A stretch of DNA of 53,346 nt from Mycolicibacter senuensis (GTDB lineage: Bacteria > Actinomycetota > Actinomycetes > Mycobacteriales > Mycobacteriaceae). Positions 16,724 through 25,270 of this stretch are shown here, piece by piece. How positions within the stretch are numbered: position 1 is the first letter of the stretch; every line of letters starts with the position of its first letter. The translations under genes and the position numbers were made by a program. The notes beneath the pieces were generated by a model. It saw only the letters and a program-made list of their open reading frames with translations. It had not been told where the DNA came from and did not search any database. Where the stretch lies: NCBI RefSeq assembly GCF_002101885.1, contig NZ_LQPS01000009.1:1-53346 (forward strand), read 5' to 3'.

Positions 16724-17741
16724 ATGAGGTTGCGCAGGAGCCAGGTCGGCGCCGCCGGATTCCGCCGGATCGGACGGGGCCGCGGCTTCTCCTACACCCA
16801 CGGAAACGAGCCCGTCGACGACCCGGCGGTACTCGCTCGGATCAAGGAACTCGCCATCCCCCCGGCCTGGCGAAACGTGTGGATCTGCCCTTACCCCAAC
16901 GGCCACATCCAGGCCGTGGGAACCGATGTCGCCGGACGCCGGCAGTACCTGTACCACCAGCTGTGGCAGGCAGAGCGAGCCGAAGAGAAGTACGACCGGG
17001 TGCTGACCCTGGCCAAGATGCTGCCGCAGTGGCGCGCCGATCTGCTGGCCGACCTGGGCGGCCGCGGGCTGAATCACGGCCGGGTGCTGGCCGTCGCCCA
17101 GCAGTTGATCGACCGGGGCTATTTCCGGGCCGGCGGCGAGGAATACGCCCACGAGAACGGCAGCTTCGGGCTGGCCACGCTGCTGCGTGACCACGTCCGG
17201 ATACGCAGCGGCAGCGTGGACTTCGACTACCCGGCCAAAAGCGGCGTACGGCGGACGGTGTCGGTCGACGACCCGCTGGTCGTACGGGCGGTGCGCTCGT
17301 TGTTACGCGCCCCGACCGACATTCCCCGGTTATTGGTGTACCGCACGCCCGAAGGCTGGTGCGAGGTGCGCGCCGACGACCTCAACGAGCGGTTCCGGGC
17401 TGACCGATGAGCAGTTCAGCGTCAAGGATCTGCGGACCTGGCATGGCACCGTGCTGGCAGCCGAGAACTTCGCCACTGCTCGCGAGCCGACATCCAAAAC
17501 CGTTCGCCGGCGGGAGATCGCGGCGGTAATGCGTTGCGTCTCCGAGGAGTTGGGCAACACGCCGGCGGTGGCCCGTGGTTCCTACGTGGACCCGCGGGTG
17601 GTGGAGGCCTACGCGCAGGGCATGACCATCCGCGCGGCGCTGAACCGGGTGAAGCCCCGCGGGAAAGAGTCCGCCCGCCGGGTCGCCGCGGAGAACGCGA
17701 CCGCCCGACTGATCCGGCGTATCGACCGGGCACGGCGCTGA
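16724..17741 (+). pseudogene. DNA topoisomerase IB (poxvirus type), frameshifted
   Basis: The N-terminal two thirds (16724-17410) read as topoisomerase IB: RGRGFSYTHGNEPV, IPPAWRNVWICPYPNGHIQAVG, EYAHENGSFGLATLL, and end early after DDLNERFRADR. The C-terminal part continues in the next frame from about 17400: DEQFSVKDLRTWHGTV (catalytic Arg region), then GNTPAVARGSYVDPRVVEAY with the nucleophilic Tyr. Moving between frames needs skipping one base near 17400-17408. No slippery heptamer is visible, so programmed frameshifting is unlikely; an insertion mutation or a sequencing error is more likely. The first fragment lacks the catalytic Tyr and could not relax DNA. The enzyme normally relaxes supercoils through a 3'-phosphotyrosine link. 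Confidence 0.85.
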
Positions 17742-17783
17742 GTTGCACCGCCGGTTCCGGCTTCCGGTGGTTAGGATCGGTTG

Positions 17784-18590
17784 ATGCGTCACGCGATCCA
17801 CGTGCCCCTGTTCGGCGCGCTGGCCCACCCCCGCGCGATCGCCGATATCGCCTGCGCCGCTGAGCAGACCGGTTGGGATGCGCTGTTCGTGTGGGATCAC
17901 GTCCTGAGTCCTGTTGCCGGTGAATGGGATATCGCCGACCCCTGGATCACACTGGCCGCGGCGGCGACGTCGACCGAGCGCATCAGGCTGGGCCCGATGG
18001 TGACTCCGCTGCCCCGCCGCCGGGTGGTCGACGTGGCGCGCGCGACCGTCACGCTGGACCGGCTCAGCGGTGGCCGGCTGATTCTGGGTCTGGGCACCGG
18101 CCGCGATGTCTGGCGGGAGTATTCGGCCTTCGGCGACGACGGTGACCCGCGTCGGCTGGGCCGCGTCCTCGACGAGGCCGCCGCGGCGCTGACCGCGTTG
18201 TGGGCCGGTGAAACGGTGACCCACCGCGGTGAGATCGTCGTGGACGGCATCCGCCTCACTCCGGGCCCGATGCAACGGCCGCGCATCCCGGTCTGGTTCG
18301 GCACCAATCGGACCGGTGGCGCCCCGATCGAGCGCGCCGCCCGCTATGACGGCATCTTCCCGCTGGGAATGGATCACGACGGGATCGCCCGTATCGCCGA
18401 GACGATCGGGGCCGCCCGCGGCGATCTGGCCGGCTTCGACATCGCGGTGGCCGCCGGCCCGGACGCCGATCTCGATCGACTGCGGGCGCTCGGCGCCACC
18501 TGGGCGGTACGGGAGTTCTGGCCGGGCGACGGTCCGGACAAGGTCCTGCGGGTCATCGAGCGGTGCGCCCCGCGCCCCGTGAGCAGCTGA
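17784..18590 (+). CDS. Luciferase-like (LLM) flavin-dependent oxidoreductase
   Basis: 268 residues of the bacterial luciferase/F420-type monooxygenase fold. Typical features: QTGWDALFVWDHVL, DPWITLAAAATSTERIRLGPMV, VARATVTLDRLSGGRLILGLG, and a late PGPMQRPRIPVWFG. The cofactor (FMN or F420) and substrate cannot be told from sequence; mycobacteria have many F420 members. The ATG at 17784 follows a poor ribosome site. It lies ten bases before the guanine-deaminase-like gene and is probably in one transcript with it and the malic enzyme gene. Confidence 0.85.
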   Translation: MRHAIHVPLFGALAHPRAIADIACAAEQTGWDALFVWDHVLSPVAGEWDIADPWITLAAAATSTERIRLGPMVTPLPRRRVVDVARATVTLDRLSGGRLILGLGTGRDVWREYSAFGDDGDPRRLGRVLDEAAAALTALWAGETVTHRGEIVVDGIRLTPGPMQRPRIPVWFGTNRTGGAPIERAARYDGIFPLGMDHDGIARIAETIGAARGDLAGFDIAVAAGPDADLDRLRALGATWAVREFWPGDGPDKVLRVIERCAPRPVSS

Positions 18591-18600
18591 GGAGGCCGGC

Positions 18601-19860
18601 GTGCAGATCCATCGCGGCAACATCGTGTTCACCCCGACGCCGCGCGACTTCGTCACCCTCGCCGACGGTTACGCCATCGTCGACGACGACGGTGTCATCG
18701 CCGAGTGCGTTGCCGAACTGCCGGACCGGTACGCCGGTGTGCCGGTCACCGACCACGGCGACCGGCTGTTGCTGCCGGGTTTCACCGATGCGCATGTGCA
18801 CGCCTGCCAACTGCCGATCACCGGGTTGCAGGGCAGCACCGAGCTGATCGACTGGCTGCACACGCTGACCTTCCCCCAGGAGGCCGCGTTGCGCGACGCG
18901 GGCTACGCAGACGCCGTCTACGGTGAGTTCGTCGAATGCCTGCTGCGCAACGGCATCACCAGTTCCATCGTGATGGGCACCATCCACGCCGACAGCACCG
19001 GCATTCTCGTCGACAAGCTCATCGCCGCGGGACTGCGATCGTGTGTGGCCAAGGTGTCCCGGGACCGCAATGCACCGGCTGACTCCCGCGTGGACACCGC
19101 GCAGGAGATCGCCGACTCCCGGCGTTTCATCGAGCAGACGCTGCCCAGATCGCCACTGATCACTCCGGCCATCGGCCCCAGTGTGGCTATGGTCTGCTCG
19201 CGCGAGCTGATGGCCGGGCTGGCGCAGCAGGCCGGCGAGTTCGGCATCCCGTGTCACATGCATCTGGCGGAGAACCCCACCGAGATCGAGATGACCTTGC
19301 AGATGTACCCGGACAGCGCCGACTTCGTCGACATCTATCAGCGCGCAGGCCTGATGGGCACCGCGGACACCGTGGTGGCCCATGCGATTCATCTCAACGA
19401 TCGCGAGAAGCGGGTGCTCCGTGACACCGGCATCCTCGTCGCGCACTGCCCCCACTCGAATCTGAACCTGCTCAGCGGGGTGATGCCGCTGGCCGAATAC
19501 CACGACATGGGTATCCGCGTCGGTCTGGGCAGCGACATCTCGGCCGGACACGCGCTCAACATGTTCCAAAACATCGTCGGGGCAATCCAGTCCGGCGCCG
19601 TGAGCTATCTCGCTGAGCGTACGACGCGGCCGGTGCGGGCCGCCGAGGCGTTCTATTGCGCGACCAAGGGCGGTGGCGGTTTCTTCGGCAAGACCGGCAG
19701 TTTCGAACCGGGTTACGCGTTCGACGCACTCATCGTCGATGACTCGAGGTGGACGCGGTTCAAACGCATGACGCTGACGCAGCGGGTCGAGAAGCTCATC
19801 TACTGCGGCGATGACCGCAACATCGAACGCGTCTACGTCTACGGTCGGCAGGTGAGATGA
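18601..19860 (+). CDS. Guanine-deaminase-like amidohydrolase
   Basis: 419 residues from GTG with GAGG upstream. It has the metal-dependent amidohydrolase signature PGFTDAHVHACQ (residues 59-70; metal-binding His 65 and 67), then TELIDWLHTLTFPQEAALRD, which is close to the guanine deaminase substrate region, CHMHLAEN (catalytic His/Glu), VVAHAIHL, and GSDISAGHALNMF with the last metal-binding Asp. This set fits guanine deaminase (guanine to xanthine and ammonia, purine salvage or breakdown) better than other family members such as chlorohydrolases. Cytoplasmic, zinc or iron dependent. It is flanked closely by an LLM oxidoreductase and a malic enzyme gene. I leave the symbol blank because the exact substrate is unproven. 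Confidence 0.8.
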   Translation: MQIHRGNIVFTPTPRDFVTLADGYAIVDDDGVIAECVAELPDRYAGVPVTDHGDRLLLPGFTDAHVHACQLPITGLQGSTELIDWLHTLTFPQEAALRDAGYADAVYGEFVECLLRNGITSSIVMGTIHADSTGILVDKLIAAGLRSCVAKVSRDRNAPADSRVDTAQEIADSRRFIEQTLPRSPLITPAIGPSVAMVCSRELMAGLAQQAGEFGIPCHMHLAENPTEIEMTLQMYPDSADFVDIYQRAGLMGTADTVVAHAIHLNDREKRVLRDTGILVAHCPHSNLNLLSGVMPLAEYHDMGIRVGLGSDISAGHALNMFQNIVGAIQSGAVSYLAERTTRPVRAAEAFYCATKGGGGFFGKTGSFEPGYAFDALIVDDSRWTRFKRMTLTQRVEKLIYCGDDRNIERVYVYGRQVR

Positions 19861-19873
19861 GGGAGGTGACGCG

Positions 19874-21517
19874 GTGAGACCGCAACAGCGCCGGGGCCAG
19901 GATCTGCTCTTCGACGCCCTGACCACCAAGGGGACCGCATTCAGCCACGAGGAACGCCGGGAGCACGGCCTGCTGGGCCTGCTGCCCGTCGCGGTGAAGA
20001 CCATTGCCGAACAGGCTGCCCACACCTACACCGAGTTCTCCACCCGCCGTGACGATCTGGACAAGCACATCTATCTGCGGGCGCTGCAGGACCGCAATGA
20101 GACGTTGTTCTATCGACTGCTCAGTGAACACCTCGAGGAGATGCTGCCGATCGTCTACACCCCGACGGTCGGCGAGGCCTGTCGACAGTTCAGCGAGATC
20201 TACCGGCGACCGCGCGGGTTGTTCGTGTCGTATCCGGATCGGCAACAGCTACGGGAGGTGTTGCGCAACCGGCGAGAGCAGCAGATCGACGTCATCGTCG
20301 TCACCGACGGGCAGCGCATTCTCGGCCTGGGCGACCAGGGCATCGGCGGCATGGGCATCCCGATCGGCAAGCTCTCGCTGTACACCCTGATCGGCGGCAT
20401 CGCGCCCGCCCGCACGTTGCCGATCATCCTCGATGTCGGCACCGACAACGTCGAATTGCTCGACGATCCGCAGTATCTCGGCTGGCGTCATCGCCGCATC
20501 AGTGATGAGGAGTACTACGCGTTCGTCGATGACTTCGTCACGGTGGTGCGCGAGGAACTGCCCGATGTGCTGCTGCAGTGGGAGGATTTCGCCACCGCGC
20601 ATGCACTTCCGCTGTTGGAGCGCTACCGCGACCGGTTGTTGACGTTCAACGACGACATCCAGGGCACCGCCGCGGTGGCCCTCGGCGCGCTACACGGCGC
20701 CGTCCGGGCTGCCGGCCGGCCGCTGTCGCGGCAGCAGGTGGTGATGTTGGGCGCCGGTTCGGCGGGCATCGGCGTGCTGGAGATGATCCGCCAGGAGATG
20801 GTGTCGGAGGGACTGACCGATGCGCAAGCCGCCGAACGGATCTGGGCTATCGACGTCGAGGGGCTGCTGACCGACGATCGCACCGATCTGTCCGACAGCC
20901 AGCGCCGGTTCGCGCAGCCCGCTTCCCGCCTGGCGGGTTGGGATGGGCGGGGCCTGGCCGATGTGGTGCGCCACGTGGATGTGGGGATACTGCTGGGGTT
21001 GTCGACGGCGGCCGGGGCCTTCACCGAGGACATCGTCCGCACGCTGGCGGCCAAGACCGACCACCCGATCATCTTCCCGCTGTCCAATCCGACCAGCCGC
21101 GCCGAGGCGCACCCCGCTGAGCTCGACGCGTGGACCGACGGGCGAGCGCTGATCGCGACCGGTTCGCCGTTCGCCCCGGTGCGCCGCGGCGAGCGCACCC
21201 GCCACATCGCCCAATGCAACAACGTCTACATCTTCCCGGCGATCGGACTGGCGGTGACCGCTGCCCGAGCGACCCGCGTCACCGACGCCATGATGCGGGC
21301 GGCGGCCACCGCCCTCGGCGACGCCTCCCCGGCGTTGTCCGATCCCGACCAGCCGCTGTTGCCGTCCTTCGCGGATCTGCCGGAGATCACCACCCGCATC
21401 GCCACGGCGGTGGCGATCCGGGCGGTGCGCGACGGGGTCGCGCCGGAGGCCTCCGACGACGAGCTCGCAGCCGCCGTCCGGCGGGCCCGCTGGACCCCGG
21501 AGTATGCGACGCGATAG
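19874..21517 (+). CDS. NAD(P)-dependent malic enzyme
   Basis: 547 residues, the usual length for large malic enzymes (M. tuberculosis Mez is 548). It catalyses malate to pyruvate plus CO2 with reduction of NAD(P). Motifs: LPIVYTPTVGEAC near the N-terminus, VTDGQRILGLGDQGIGGMGIPIGK, LDVGTDN, LLTFNDDIQGTAAVALGAL (metal-binding acidic residues), VMLGAGSAGIGVLEM (dinucleotide binding), IIFPLSNPTSRAEA and NNVYIFPAIGLAV. The GTG start has GGGAGGTGA a few bases upstream. It is the last gene of the LLM/amidohydrolase run, 13 bp after the previous stop. It is closer to the E. coli MaeA type than to M. tuberculosis Mez, by impression only. Confidence 0.93.
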   Translation: MRPQQRRGQDLLFDALTTKGTAFSHEERREHGLLGLLPVAVKTIAEQAAHTYTEFSTRRDDLDKHIYLRALQDRNETLFYRLLSEHLEEMLPIVYTPTVGEACRQFSEIYRRPRGLFVSYPDRQQLREVLRNRREQQIDVIVVTDGQRILGLGDQGIGGMGIPIGKLSLYTLIGGIAPARTLPIILDVGTDNVELLDDPQYLGWRHRRISDEEYYAFVDDFVTVVREELPDVLLQWEDFATAHALPLLERYRDRLLTFNDDIQGTAAVALGALHGAVRAAGRPLSRQQVVMLGAGSAGIGVLEMIRQEMVSEGLTDAQAAERIWAIDVEGLLTDDRTDLSDSQRRFAQPASRLAGWDGRGLADVVRHVDVGILLGLSTAAGAFTEDIVRTLAAKTDHPIIFPLSNPTSRAEAHPAELDAWTDGRALIATGSPFAPVRRGERTRHIAQCNNVYIFPAIGLAVTAARATRVTDAMMRAAATALGDASPALSDPDQPLLPSFADLPEITTRIATAVAIRAVRDGVAPEASDDELAAAVRRARWTPEYATR

Positions 21518-21543
21518 CCGGGCCGGGCCACCGGTCCGGCAAT

Positions 21544-22254
21544 ATGCGAGGTCAGTTCACTAAAGTGCTCGGGGTGGACAGAGGGACGTTCGCCCGGCGA
21601 TGCGGTCGCGGCCTCGCCATCGTGGCGTCGCTGGCGGTCTCCGCCGCCCTCATCCAGGCCCAAGGCGCCCAGGACACGGCGCCGAAACCCACCGAGACCG
21701 CCGACGCGGCCCCGCCGCCCGCACCGCCGCCACCCGCCGGCAAGATCCGCCTCGCCGACCCCGCCGAAGCCGCCGCGCTGGCCGCCAACGTGCCGATGCC
21801 GACCGAGGGCCAGCAGTTCACCTTTCCGCTGCCCGCCGGGGTGGCCCCCGAGAACGGGCTGCAGGTCAAGACCATCTGGGCGGCCCGCACCATCGGCGTG
21901 CTGTTCCAGGAGATCAAGACCATCTACGGCTACCGGCAGGACCCGTTGCGATGGCATCCCGACGGGCTGGCCATCGACGTGATGATCCCGGACTATCACA
22001 GCGACGCCGGCATCCTGCTCGGCGATCAGGTCGCCGGCTACGCCCTGGCCAACGCCAAACGCTGGGGTGTCAACCATGTGATCTGGCGGCAGAAGATCTA
22101 CCCGGGCGTCGGCGGCGGGAACTGGACGTCGGATTACGGCAACGAGACCGCCAACCACTATGACCACGTGCACATCGCCACCAACGGCGGCGGCTACCCG
22201 ACCGGGCAGGAGATGTACTTCATCACCTCGATGACGCCGGCGCCGCCGGATTGA
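21544..22254 (+). CDS. Exported protein with M15/VldE-like C-terminal domain
   Basis: About 236 residues. The N-terminus has an Arg-Arg pair and hydrophobic segment (FARRCGRGLAIVASLAVSAAL) as signal or anchor, then a Pro/Ala-rich linker (about residues 45-70). The C-terminal domain has WHPDGLAIDVMI and NHYDHVHIA, the paired His-x6-Asp and His-x2-His metal-site pattern of LAS/M15-like peptidoglycan peptidases; related mycobacterial proteins are annotated only as conserved exported proteins. So a cell-wall hydrolase role is plausible but unproven. ATG 21544 is used, GTG 21574 is an alternative. It is 26 bp after the malic enzyme gene and convergent with the helicase gene. Confidence 0.75.
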   Translation: MRGQFTKVLGVDRGTFARRCGRGLAIVASLAVSAALIQAQGAQDTAPKPTETADAAPPPAPPPPAGKIRLADPAEAAALAANVPMPTEGQQFTFPLPAGVAPENGLQVKTIWAARTIGVLFQEIKTIYGYRQDPLRWHPDGLAIDVMIPDYHSDAGILLGDQVAGYALANAKRWGVNHVIWRQKIYPGVGGGNWTSDYGNETANHYDHVHIATNGGGYPTGQEMYFITSMTPAPPD

Positions 22255-22307
22255 GTGCCGGGGCGTTCACGGGCATCGGCCCGGCCGGTCGGGTGGTGTG
22301 CCACCGG

Positions 22308-24674
22308 TCACCGGCGCGCGATCCAGCCGAGGAACTCCGCCACGGTGAATACCGGTTTGTCGTACTCCTGGGCTTTGCGGGCCTTGCCGGACTGGCTGCC
22401 CGCTTCGGCGATCACCAGCACCTCGCACCGCGTCTTGGTCACCGAACGCACCGGCGCCAGCCCGGCCGAGGCGGCCAGCCGCTCCATCTCGTCGCGATCC
22501 ACCATCCGGCCCTGCCCGTCCACCGCGGTTCCGGTGAAGCAGACGCGGGCGCCGGGAACCAGGACCGTGTCGATGTCGTCGGCGGTCACGGGCGCCTGAG
22601 CCAACTCAGCGCCCAGTTCACCGGCACCCAACACCCCCAACGCGGCCCGGAGCCGCGCCAGCACCTCGCCGGGTAGCCGGGTGCGGGCCGCCGCCAGCAG
22701 TAGTTGGTCGGCGGCGGCTTGGCGGGCCGCGTGCTCCCAACTCGTCGCACCGGCGAGCAGGATCTCATCGGCCGGGGCGGTGCCCAGCAGCACGGCGCCG
22801 ATGCCGCGGCTGATCCGCAGCAACGCCGACAGGGCCGGCAGGTGTTCTGCCGTCGGTGTTGTGACGTCAGGGTCGCGGCTGAGCAGGATTCCCGCCAGCG
22901 CGTCGGTCTCGTCGGGCTCGTCGAACGGCGACGAGCCGGCATCCAGGGCGCCGGCATCCAGCTTTCCCAGCGCCGATCTGGCCCGCTGCAGCGCTGTCTG
23001 GCCGGTGACGGCAGCGCCGCGCAGTTCGGTCCCCAGCGGCATGGGAACGACCTGCCCCAGTCGTTTGAGTTCGAAGTCGATCAGCCCCAGCATCTCGTCG
23101 ATATTCGCCCCCACCGGTGTGCATCCGGCCAGCATCGGTGCGATCACTGCCCACGCCTCCCGCAGCGTGGGCGCCAGCAGCACATCTGCCACTCCGATCC
23201 GGTACGCCTGCCGGGCGTCGGCCAGGTCACGCTGGGGGTTGATCAGCGTCGACACCGCGGTGCCGTCATCGAACGCCACCGCCAACTCCACCGGGCGCGG
23301 CCGGGACATCCGGCCCTCGTCGCCCACGGTGAGCAGACCGATCGCGCAGAAGCGGCGAGACCGCTCGGGGTCGGCCGAGGCACGCAGAAACCGGGCGATC
23401 CGGCGGTCCACCTTGAGATCCTTCGGCAGCACCGGGCGTTTGAGCACCAGGCCCGCCAACGACGTGCATCGGCTCAGGGCCACGTAGAGCTGGCCGGTGG
23501 AGAACATACCCCCGGACAGGTCCACCACCAGCCGGTCCAGCGTCTGGCCCTGGCTCTTGTGAATCGTGATCGCCCACGCCAACTTGAACGGCAACTGGGT
23601 GTAGGTGCCGACAACCTCCCGGCGCAAGGTTCCGCCGTCGACCACCGGGCGGGTGGCCTCCCAGGTGAACGGGGCGACCTCGGCGATCTCACCGTCGGGG
23701 AACTCGACCTCGACGACTGCGCCGTGACGGTCGTAATCCACCCCCACCACACGTCCGATCGAGCCGTTCACCCAGCGCTCGGCCTGGTCGTTGTTCAGCA
23801 TCATCACCTGGGCGCCGACCTTGAACCGCAACTCCTCGTCGATCGGCTTGTCGAATAACGACAGGTCACCGGATTCGGTGGCCCGGTGCACCATTTCTTC
23901 GCCGGGCAACCGTTGCAGGTGCTGGCGGTTGCGGGCGGTTACCAGCCTGTTGGTCGGCGCGAGTGTCAACCAGAACTCGTCGTCGGGAGGCACGAAGTCG
24001 GCGTCCACCCGGGCGTCCAGGTGGTGCCGGGCATGACCGAGCAACACGCCTTCGCGAATCTCGTTGAGGATCGCGGTCATCCGGTCATCGCCGAGCTGGC
24101 GAAACACCGTCGACAGCGAGATGCCCGGGAAGTCCTGGCGGCTGAAGGCGTTGGCCGAGAAGAAGTACGGGGTGTCATAGGTTGTCGAGAAGTAGTGCTG
24201 CTCGCCCTCGGTGACCACGGGCGGCAGCTGATAGAGGTCGCCGACCAACACGACCTGCACCCCGCCGAATGGGGTTCCGGGCTCTGGGCCGAACCGCTGC
24301 AACGCGCCTGCAACCATGTCGAACACGTCGGCACGAACCATCGACGCCTCGTCGATGATCAGGGTCTGCAGCTTGCCGAGCGTCTTGCTGAAGCGTCCTG
24401 GCCGATAAGCCCCGCCGGTGACATCGGAGAGCGTCGTTGTCGGGCGGAATCCGAACAGGCGGTGGATGGTGTGCCCGTCGACGTTGAGCGCCGCGATGCC
24501 GGTCGGAGCGACCACGACGACGTTGCGGTCGGTCCCGGCCATGAAATGGCGGATGAGCGTCGACTTTCCGGTGCCGGCCTTACCGGTCAGGAACAGGTTT
24601 CGGCCTGAATCCAACAGCGCCAACGCTTGCCGGAACTCGTCGGTCAGCAGCACCGTGTTGCCCGCTGCAACCAC
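22308..24674 (-). CDS. Pif1/RecD-like helicase with degenerate DnaQ-like domain and C-terminal BRCT domain
   Basis: 788 residues from GTG. Residues about 10-430 form an SF1B helicase of the Pif1 kind: Walker A LTGKAGTGKST (29-39), APTGIAALNV, TLIIDEASMV (Walker B), VLVGDLYQLPPV, STVFRQ, and late AWAITIHKSQGQTLDRLVVDL with VALSRC. At about 440-530 comes a DnaQ-like fold (AFDDGTAVSTLINPQRDL, GANIDEMLGLIDFELKRLG) whose motif I reads CAIGLLTVG where active enzymes have Asp-x-Glu-Thr-Thr-Gly, so it should be inactive. The last 90 residues are a BRCT domain (GARVCFTGTAVD, RCEVLVIAE, KPVFTVAEFLGWI), as in DNA ligase. The combination suggests helicase work at DNA damage or replication structures; the partner of the BRCT domain is unknown. 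Confidence 0.85.
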   Translation of the reverse strand: MVAAGNTVLLTDEFRQALALLDSGRNLFLTGKAGTGKSTLIRHFMAGTDRNVVVVAPTGIAALNVDGHTIHRLFGFRPTTTLSDVTGGAYRPGRFSKTLGKLQTLIIDEASMVRADVFDMVAGALQRFGPEPGTPFGGVQVVLVGDLYQLPPVVTEGEQHYFSTTYDTPYFFSANAFSRQDFPGISLSTVFRQLGDDRMTAILNEIREGVLLGHARHHLDARVDADFVPPDDEFWLTLAPTNRLVTARNRQHLQRLPGEEMVHRATESGDLSLFDKPIDEELRFKVGAQVMMLNNDQAERWVNGSIGRVVGVDYDRHGAVVEVEFPDGEIAEVAPFTWEATRPVVDGGTLRREVVGTYTQLPFKLAWAITIHKSQGQTLDRLVVDLSGGMFSTGQLYVALSRCTSLAGLVLKRPVLPKDLKVDRRIARFLRASADPERSRRFCAIGLLTVGDEGRMSRPRPVELAVAFDDGTAVSTLINPQRDLADARQAYRIGVADVLLAPTLREAWAVIAPMLAGCTPVGANIDEMLGLIDFELKRLGQVVPMPLGTELRGAAVTGQTALQRARSALGKLDAGALDAGSSPFDEPDETDALAGILLSRDPDVTTPTAEHLPALSALLRISRGIGAVLLGTAPADEILLAGATSWEHAARQAAADQLLLAAARTRLPGEVLARLRAALGVLGAGELGAELAQAPVTADDIDTVLVPGARVCFTGTAVDGQGRMVDRDEMERLAASAGLAPVRSVTKTRCEVLVIAEAGSQSGKARKAQEYDKPVFTVAEFLGWIARR

Positions 24675-24768
24675 GGTTGCACCTTACCTGTGACGCGTCA
24701 TCCTCCCAGGATTGCGCTGCTCCCCCAACCGCACCAGCATTCGGCCGCCGCCCTTTAGGGTGAAACCC

Positions 24769-25269
24769 ATGCAGGTAACCTCGCCGAAAGCGCATCAACC
24801 CGGTTCGCTGCACCTCGCCGCGCTGCTGGTCTCGCTTTTCGCCGTCATCATCGTCGCCGCACTCGGAGGGCTGGCGTCCGCCGATGCCGCAGCCGATTAC
24901 GGCAAGCTCGCCCAGCCCGGCTGGGCGCCACCGAGCTACCTGTTCGGGCCGGTGTGGAGTGGCCTCTACCTGCTGATGGCGGTCGCGGCCTGGCTGGTCT
25001 GGCGTACCGATCCCCGGTGGCGTAACCCGGCAGTCATCGCCTACAGCGTCCAGTTGGCGCTGAATCTGGCGTGGTCACCGCTGTTCTTCGGACTGGGCTG
25101 GCGCGGTCCGGCCCTCGTCGACATCGTGGTGCTGGACGTCGTCGTGGTGGTCACCATCATCGCGTTCTGGAAGCGTCATCGCGCCGCGGCGCTGCTGATG
25201 CTGCCGTATCTCGGCTGGATTTTGTTCGCGACCGCACTGAACTATTCGGTGTGGTCGCTGAACAGCTGA
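24769..25269 (+). CDS. tspO: TspO/MBR family membrane protein
   Basis: 166 residues with five membrane helices. The family motifs are clear: QPGWAPPSYLFGPVWSGLYLLM (first loop and helix 2), QLALNLAWSPLFFG (helix 3) and LPYLGWILFATALNYSVW (helix 5). TspO proteins bind tetrapyrroles and, in eukaryotes, cholesterol; in bacteria they affect porphyrin handling and stress responses. TAGGG lies upstream of the ATG. The gene is divergent from the helicase gene and ends one base before the convergent MpaB-family gene. The N-terminal 18 residues before helix 1 are slightly longer than in short bacterial TspO proteins. Confidence 0.92.
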   Translation: MQVTSPKAHQPGSLHLAALLVSLFAVIIVAALGGLASADAAADYGKLAQPGWAPPSYLFGPVWSGLYLLMAVAAWLVWRTDPRWRNPAVIAYSVQLALNLAWSPLFFGLGWRGPALVDIVVLDVVVVVTIIAFWKRHRAAALLMLPYLGWILFATALNYSVWSLNS

Positions 25270-25270
25270 C

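Noticed and set aside
17395..17412. Programmed +1 frameshift in topoisomerase IB
   Set aside because: No slippery run or plausible tRNA re-pairing, and no known recoding in this family; mutation or sequence error is more likely.
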